In this document: one piece after another, positions 62,222 through 64,000 of the stretch
How positions within the stretch are numbered: position 1 is the stretch's first letter
How the letters are laid out: each line of letters begins with the position of its first letter
Source: Burkholderia sp. 4M9327F10
GTDB taxonomy: Bacteria; Pseudomonadota; Gammaproteobacteria; Burkholderiales; Burkholderiaceae
DNA: 64,000 nt
Assembly (NCBI RefSeq): GCF_005503145.1
Contig: NZ_SCNV01000019.1
Coordinates: 62,001 to 126,000 of the forward strand
Direction of reading: 5' to 3'
Notes under the pieces: model-generated
The model's database searches: none
The model's input: only the letters and a program-made list of their open reading frames with translations
Told to the model about the DNA's origin: nothing
Position numbers and translations under genes: made by a program

Positions 62222-62992
62222 TTACTGCAGATGCTGCCCGCCGTTGATGGCGATGTTGGCGCCCGTCACGAACGCCGCCTCCCGCGAGCACAGATAGAGC
62301 ACGAGCGCCGCCACTTCGTCGGGCTGGCCGAGCCTGCCGACCGGAATCTGCGGGATGATCTTCGTATCGAGCACGTCTTGCGGCACCGCCATCACCATCC
62401 TGGTGGCGATAAAACCGGGCGATACGGTATTGACCGTCACCCCCTTTTTCGCGACCTCGAGCGCAAGCGACTTCGTAAAGCCATGCATGCCCGCTTTCGC
62501 GGCGGCATAGTTGGTCTGGCCGAATCCGCCTTTGGAGCCGATGATGGACGAGATATTGATGATGCGTCCCCAACCCCGCTCCACCATACCGTCGCACAGT
62601 GGCTTGGTCATGTTGAAGAGCGAATCGAGATTGGTGCGCAGGACGTTGTCCCAGTTGACCTTGTCGAGCTTCTTGAAGCTCGCGTCGCGCGTGATACCGG
62701 CGTTGTTGATGAGAATGTCGACATCGCCTACTTCGGCCTGCAGCTTCCGCACACCTTGCTGGCACGAGTCGTATTCGGCGACATCGATCTGATAGGCGTG
62801 AAAGCGGCGCCCCGCCGCTTCCATTCGCTCGAGCCACGCAGGCGCGCCGGAATTGGCCGGCGAATAGGTGACCACAATCGTGTAGCCGGCATCATGCAAT
62901 TTGACGGCAATGGCTTCGCCAATGCCGCCCATTCCACCTGTCACCAATGCGATCTGATTTGTCACGGCGGCTGCCTCGCGTGAGAGGGTCAT
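62222..62992 (-). CDS. Acetoacetyl-CoA reductase-like SDR
   Basis: This 256-residue NADPH-dependent short-chain reductase is close to PhaB/PhbB, which reduces acetoacetyl-CoA to (R)-3-hydroxybutyryl-CoA for polyhydroxybutyrate. Visible motifs are ALVTGGMGGIGEAIAVKLHDAG, INNAGITRDASFKKLDKVNWDNVLRTNLDSLFNMTKPL, Ser in ISSIIGSKGGFGQTNYAAAKAGMHGF (Tyr and Lys as YAAAK) and NTVSPGFIATRMV. It is likely co-transcribed with the phasin gene 37 bases upstream on the same strand, supporting a role in polymer metabolism. The main phaB usually lies with phaCA, so this is probably an extra copy. Confidence 0.9.
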   Translation of the reverse strand: MTLSREAAAVTNQIALVTGGMGGIGEAIAVKLHDAGYTIVVTYSPANSGAPAWLERMEAAGRRFHAYQIDVAEYDSCQQGVRKLQAEVGDVDILINNAGITRDASFKKLDKVNWDNVLRTNLDSLFNMTKPLCDGMVERGWGRIINISSIIGSKGGFGQTNYAAAKAGMHGFTKSLALEVAKKGVTVNTVSPGFIATRMVMAVPQDVLDTKIIPQIPVGRLGQPDEVAALVLYLCSREAAFVTGANIAINGGQHLQ

Positions 62993-63029
62993 GACCCGGT
63001 CTACGCGCGGTCAGCCTGTCCGGCCGCTC

Positions 63030-63560
63030 TTACCCGGTCGTTACATCCGATGTCTTCGCGGTGCGCGAAAGCACCGCTTCGAAGCCGCCTTCGGCCATGC
63101 TGACGGCTTGACGAACCGACTTGTTGACGCTGTCGCGCAACGCGCTGCTCGTCTCCATCAACTGCTTGAGCGCCGCAGCCGCTGCTTCGGAACCTGCGGG
63201 CGCCTGACTGGACAGCGTCTCGAAAAGCGTCTGCACCCGGCGATTGTGCGCTTCGTACTGCTCCCCCGCAATCGTCATGAGGCCCGAATTCATGCTGGAT
63301 GCGATTTCGTACAAAGCACGCTGATAGGACTGGGCGCGCGCCGCCAGCGCGCCGTTCGGGCCGCTCTGTTGCGTGAAAAACGCCTGCGGGTCGGCAGCGG
63401 TCAGCAGCTTTTGCGAGTCGGCCAACGCGGACCGGGCCGCCTGCATATTCAACGCGGTCAGCTTCTGCAAGCCCTCCACGGCGAGACTGGCGAGGCCGTA
63501 GAACGCTTCAAGGTTGGCCTTTTGAGCGGCAGCAAACTGCTCGGGATACAACTCGTTCAT
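63030..63560 (-). CDS. phaP: Phasin (PhaP-like granule-associated protein)
   Basis: This 176-residue, mostly helical amphipathic protein is of the phasin family: FAAAQKANLEAFYGLASLAVEGLQKLTALNMQAARSALADSQKLLTAADPQAFF at the N-terminus and VRQAVSMAEGGFEAVLSR at the end. Phasins coat polyhydroxyalkanoate granules and set their number and size. It precedes the PhaB-like reductase on the minus strand. ATG 63560 with GGAGCC upstream is acceptable. Confidence 0.93.
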   Translation of the reverse strand: MNELYPEQFAAAQKANLEAFYGLASLAVEGLQKLTALNMQAARSALADSQKLLTAADPQAFFTQQSGPNGALAARAQSYQRALYEIASSMNSGLMTIAGEQYEAHNRRVQTLFETLSSQAPAGSEAAAAALKQLMETSSALRDSVNKSVRQAVSMAEGGFEAVLSRTAKTSDVTTG

Positions 63561-63833
63561 TGTGTGGCTCCTGGAATCAACCCAATGATGCTTCGCCTGA
63601 CTGGCAAGGCATGCTCGAGTAATGGAATGGCTAAGGTGGGAAGACGAGCCAGCTAAAACACGCTGGCGCTAAGTAAGCTCGTTCGTCCTCGTGATATTTC
63701 TTGTTTTAAATAAGCATAACAAACTAATTTTATGGTCTCTCAGGTTTTACAACTGCACGGCCGTTCACTTTGTTGCTTGTCTGGAATCCTCTGTCGGGTT
63801 GCGCGGAAAGTGAGGCGTTTTCGGCTGGCCGGC

Positions 63834-64000
63834 TCAGTGCATCCGTCCGGCGGCTTTCAGAAACGAGTGACCTTCATGGGTCAGACGCGGCAGCGCTCGC
63901 CCCGACGATGCATGTTCGAGACTGACCAGTTGGCGCGCCAGCAGGACATCGAGATCCTCCCGGTCGACCTCCAGTTGATCCGTGGCGTCCTTGACCAGCA
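63834..64000 (-). CDS. C-terminal end of an unidentified protein, 5' end outside window
   Basis: The last 55 codons are visible, in frame with the stop at 63834-63836: a charged helical region (VKDATDQLEVDREDLDVLLARQLVSLEHA) and then LPRLTHEGHSFLKAAGRMH. The LTxEGHxFLxA ending resembles the tail of small winged-helix proteins, but that is a weak resemblance. Normal codon use for the genome supports a real gene. No product can be named. Confidence 0.55.
   Translation of the reverse strand, partial: LVKDATDQLEVDREDLDVLLARQLVSLEHASSGRALPRLTHEGHSFLKAAGRMH

Overview
The window is a high-GC chromosomal segment of a Burkholderia-type betaproteobacterium, most likely a Paraburkholderia. The evidence is the codon bias, several LysR regulators, a GNPP-type trimeric porin, the phasin plus acetoacetyl-CoA reductase pair for polyhydroxybutyrate, a type VI secretion (T6SS) VgrG module, and a very large kinase/ATPase/histidine-kinase fusion of a type common in soil and plant-associated beta- and alphaproteobacteria. 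It holds about 56 protein genes, including two cut by the window edges and one broken. I see no rRNA, no convincing tRNA, no CRISPR array and no insertion sequence.

Layout. 1-3.8 kb: a sugar-acid locus (MFS carrier, 2-ketoglutarate semialdehyde dehydrogenase, GntR/FCD regulator) with three related operator-like dyads. 3.9-5.3 kb: AraC-GyrI regulator and a small basic membrane protein. 5.3-8.7 kb: malic enzyme and a divergent LysR. 8.8-10.9 kb: drug/H+ antiporter and a phytochelatin-synthase-like lipoprotein. 11.1-16.9 kb: a frameshifted LuxR remnant followed by a 1836-residue sensor kinase. 16.9-18.1 kb: GNAT acetyltransferase and glutathione transferase. 18.5-25.3 kb: an A/T-richer T6SS module, VgrG - phospholipase-D effector - Sel1-repeat immunity protein - PAAR tip.

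25.4-30.7 kb: valine/3-hydroxyisobutyrate catabolism (MHS carrier, mmsA, mmsB) with a divergent LysR and an NTF2-like protein. 30.8-33.1 kb: unknown protein, Amj-type lipid II flippase and an accD that looks like a second copy. 33.2-36.8 kb: methyltransferase with regulatory domain, an unknown membrane protein whose promoter sits under an 11-bp perfect dyad, and an AAA ATPase with repeated TTCTCAT boxes at its start. 36.9-41.4 kb: PhzF-like protein, LysR, a YxxxK-less SDR, OsmC and a porin. 41.5-47 kb: a Fur-boxed iron/siderophore ABC importer divergent from an OmpR/EnvZ-type pair.

47-50.4 kb: a three-gene operon (SDR, acyl-CoA ligase, class II aldolase). 50.6-52.3 kb: a leucine-rich-repeat protein kinase and a small secreted protein. 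52.5-56.6 kb: LysR, acyl-CoA synthetase and a GT9-like glycosyltransferase. 56.7-57.6 kb: three small envelope proteins, one only 24 residues long. 57.8-59.9 kb: a second OmpR/EnvZ-type pair. 60-64 kb: a small unknown protein, an NCS1 permease, the PhaB-like reductase, a phasin, and the end of a further gene.

Most of the window is a mosaic of short metabolic operons, each with its own divergent regulator. The parts that most deserve a second look are the T6SS effector module, the orphaned giant kinase beside the wreck of a response-regulator output domain, the Amj/second-accD pair, the LRR-kinase, and the dyad-controlled promoters at 34.9 kb and 36.8 kb.
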